From Acanthaster planci (taxonomy: Eukaryota > Echinodermata > Asteroidea > Valvatida > Acanthasteridae), in the NCBI RefSeq assembly GCF_001949145.1, contig NW_019091454.1:560446-592108 (forward strand): a stretch of 31,663 bases of DNA, in the 5' to 3' direction. The position numbers were made by a program, and so were the translations under genes. The notes beneath the pieces are model-generated. The model did not search any database. It was not told the DNA's origin and was given only the letters and a program-made list of their open reading frames with translations. Positions 31,196 to 31,663 of this stretch are shown here, one piece after another (position 1 is the stretch's first letter; every line of letters begins with the position of its first letter).

Positions 31196-31226
31196 CTGAC
31201 GACAGACTGAGCACGCAGTCCGAAAT
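31196..31226 (+). ncRNA. Hammerhead-like stem-loop downstream of the Penelope-like ORF
   Basis: CTGACGA at 31196-31202 fits the hammerhead core CUGANGA. It is followed by the perfect stem GACTG/CAGTC (31205-31209 with 31216-31220, loop AGCACG) and then CGAAAT, which fits the GAAA core. Penelope-like elements are known to carry hammerhead ribozymes. However, two extra bases before the stem and one after it depart from the canonical core, and stems I and III are not evident. Confidence 0.25.
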
Positions 31227-31229
31227 GAT

Positions 31230-31638
31230 GAGTATACTCCCAGTTCTTTTCAGAACCACACATGGGCAGTTCCACGGAAACATCAACCTCTGGGCCAAAA
31301 TTTCACACTCATCCAAAAGTGACAAATTATATATCATTTTGAAGCTTATGGTGTATACTTTCTTGAAACATACTTCATTTCTAACAACATTCAAGAATTT
31401 GGCTTTTATATGAAAAATTGGTTTTAAATACCGAGAAATTGGGGGAAATATTTCCCCTCTGAAAGATTTTCTGTTTTTTAGCCTAATAATATTTTTTTTG
31501 TTCCAGTTTTGTTACCGATTGAAGAGTGCCCCAATAAGTAAACAATGACAGAAATGAATTTTCATTTTCCTTTTGAAATTCTATGTAATGTCTTATTTTA
31601 TAACACTTACTTTTCTTACGTTTCCCGACACCAAAATG
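31230..31638. other. No gene recognised
   Basis: AT-rich sequence after the Penelope-like element, whose 3' end cannot be placed. No coding resemblance. Confidence 0.4.
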
Positions 31639-31663
31639 CAGTGATGTAGTCGAGTACTTTTTG
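31639..31663 (+). mobile_element. Probable left terminus of a second hAT element, cut by window edge
   Basis: CAGTGATGTAGTCGAGTACT begins at 31639. It agrees with 11 of the 12 terminal bases (CAGTGTTGTAGT) of the hAT element at 26886 and then with the TCG of that element's other end. The 8 bases before it, CCAAAATG, would be its target duplication. Only 25 bases are visible. Confidence 0.4.

Overview
This is eukaryotic, animal-type DNA: AT-leaning, mostly non-coding, with split exons and many decayed transposons. It suggests an aquatic invertebrate (lancelet, hemichordate, echinoderm, mollusc or similar). The evidence is the mixture of piggyBac, BED-finger hAT, DIRS-like, Ty3/gypsy and GIY-YIG Penelope-like remnants, a pseudogene of a protein family I remember mainly from aquatic animals, and an extreme abundance of the palindrome TACATGTA. 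The species cannot be fixed from the sequence alone.

The only host gene I can name is INTS4 (Integrator complex subunit 4), on the minus strand. Two consecutive coding exons are visible, 16051-15892 and 2593-2487. Their splice phases fit and together they match one continuous stretch of the N-terminal HEAT-repeat region. They are separated by an intron of about 13.3 kb. The rest of the gene lies outside the window or was not found.

That intron (2594-15891) holds a G-poor tract, a degraded piggyBac transposase (3961-5582), two copies of a roughly 62-bp mini-repeat beginning TTAACCCTAAC, DIRS-like reverse transcriptase/RNase H and tyrosine recombinase fragments in opposite orientations (7640-8581), and a BED-finger hAT transposase (about 11892-13647). 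The hAT gene is broken by a 170-base assembly gap and is flanked by an inverted repeat at 10.64 kb and 14.3-14.5 kb.

Right of the INTS4 exons lie a broken Ty3/gypsy gag-protease-RT fragment (19050-21192), a 63-bp minisatellite that reads as a 21-residue Ser-rich repeat (about 21836-22395), and a degraded, intron-free copy of an uncharacterised coiled-coil protein family (about 22589-25024). Next come a short minus-strand ORF behind an NRF-1-like site (25958-26158) and a 1.93-kb hAT-type element with a perfect 8-bp target duplication but no recognisable transposase (26886-28812). The window ends with a 5'-truncated Penelope-like element carrying RT and GIY-YIG domains (29755-30941) and, at the last bases, what looks like the terminus of another hAT element.

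No intact mobile-element gene was found. Apart from INTS4 the window is a transposon graveyard. The best candidates for something undescribed are the uncharacterised-family pseudogene with its upstream minisatellite, the transposase-less hAT element, and the apparent growth of TACATGTA inside dead coding sequence.
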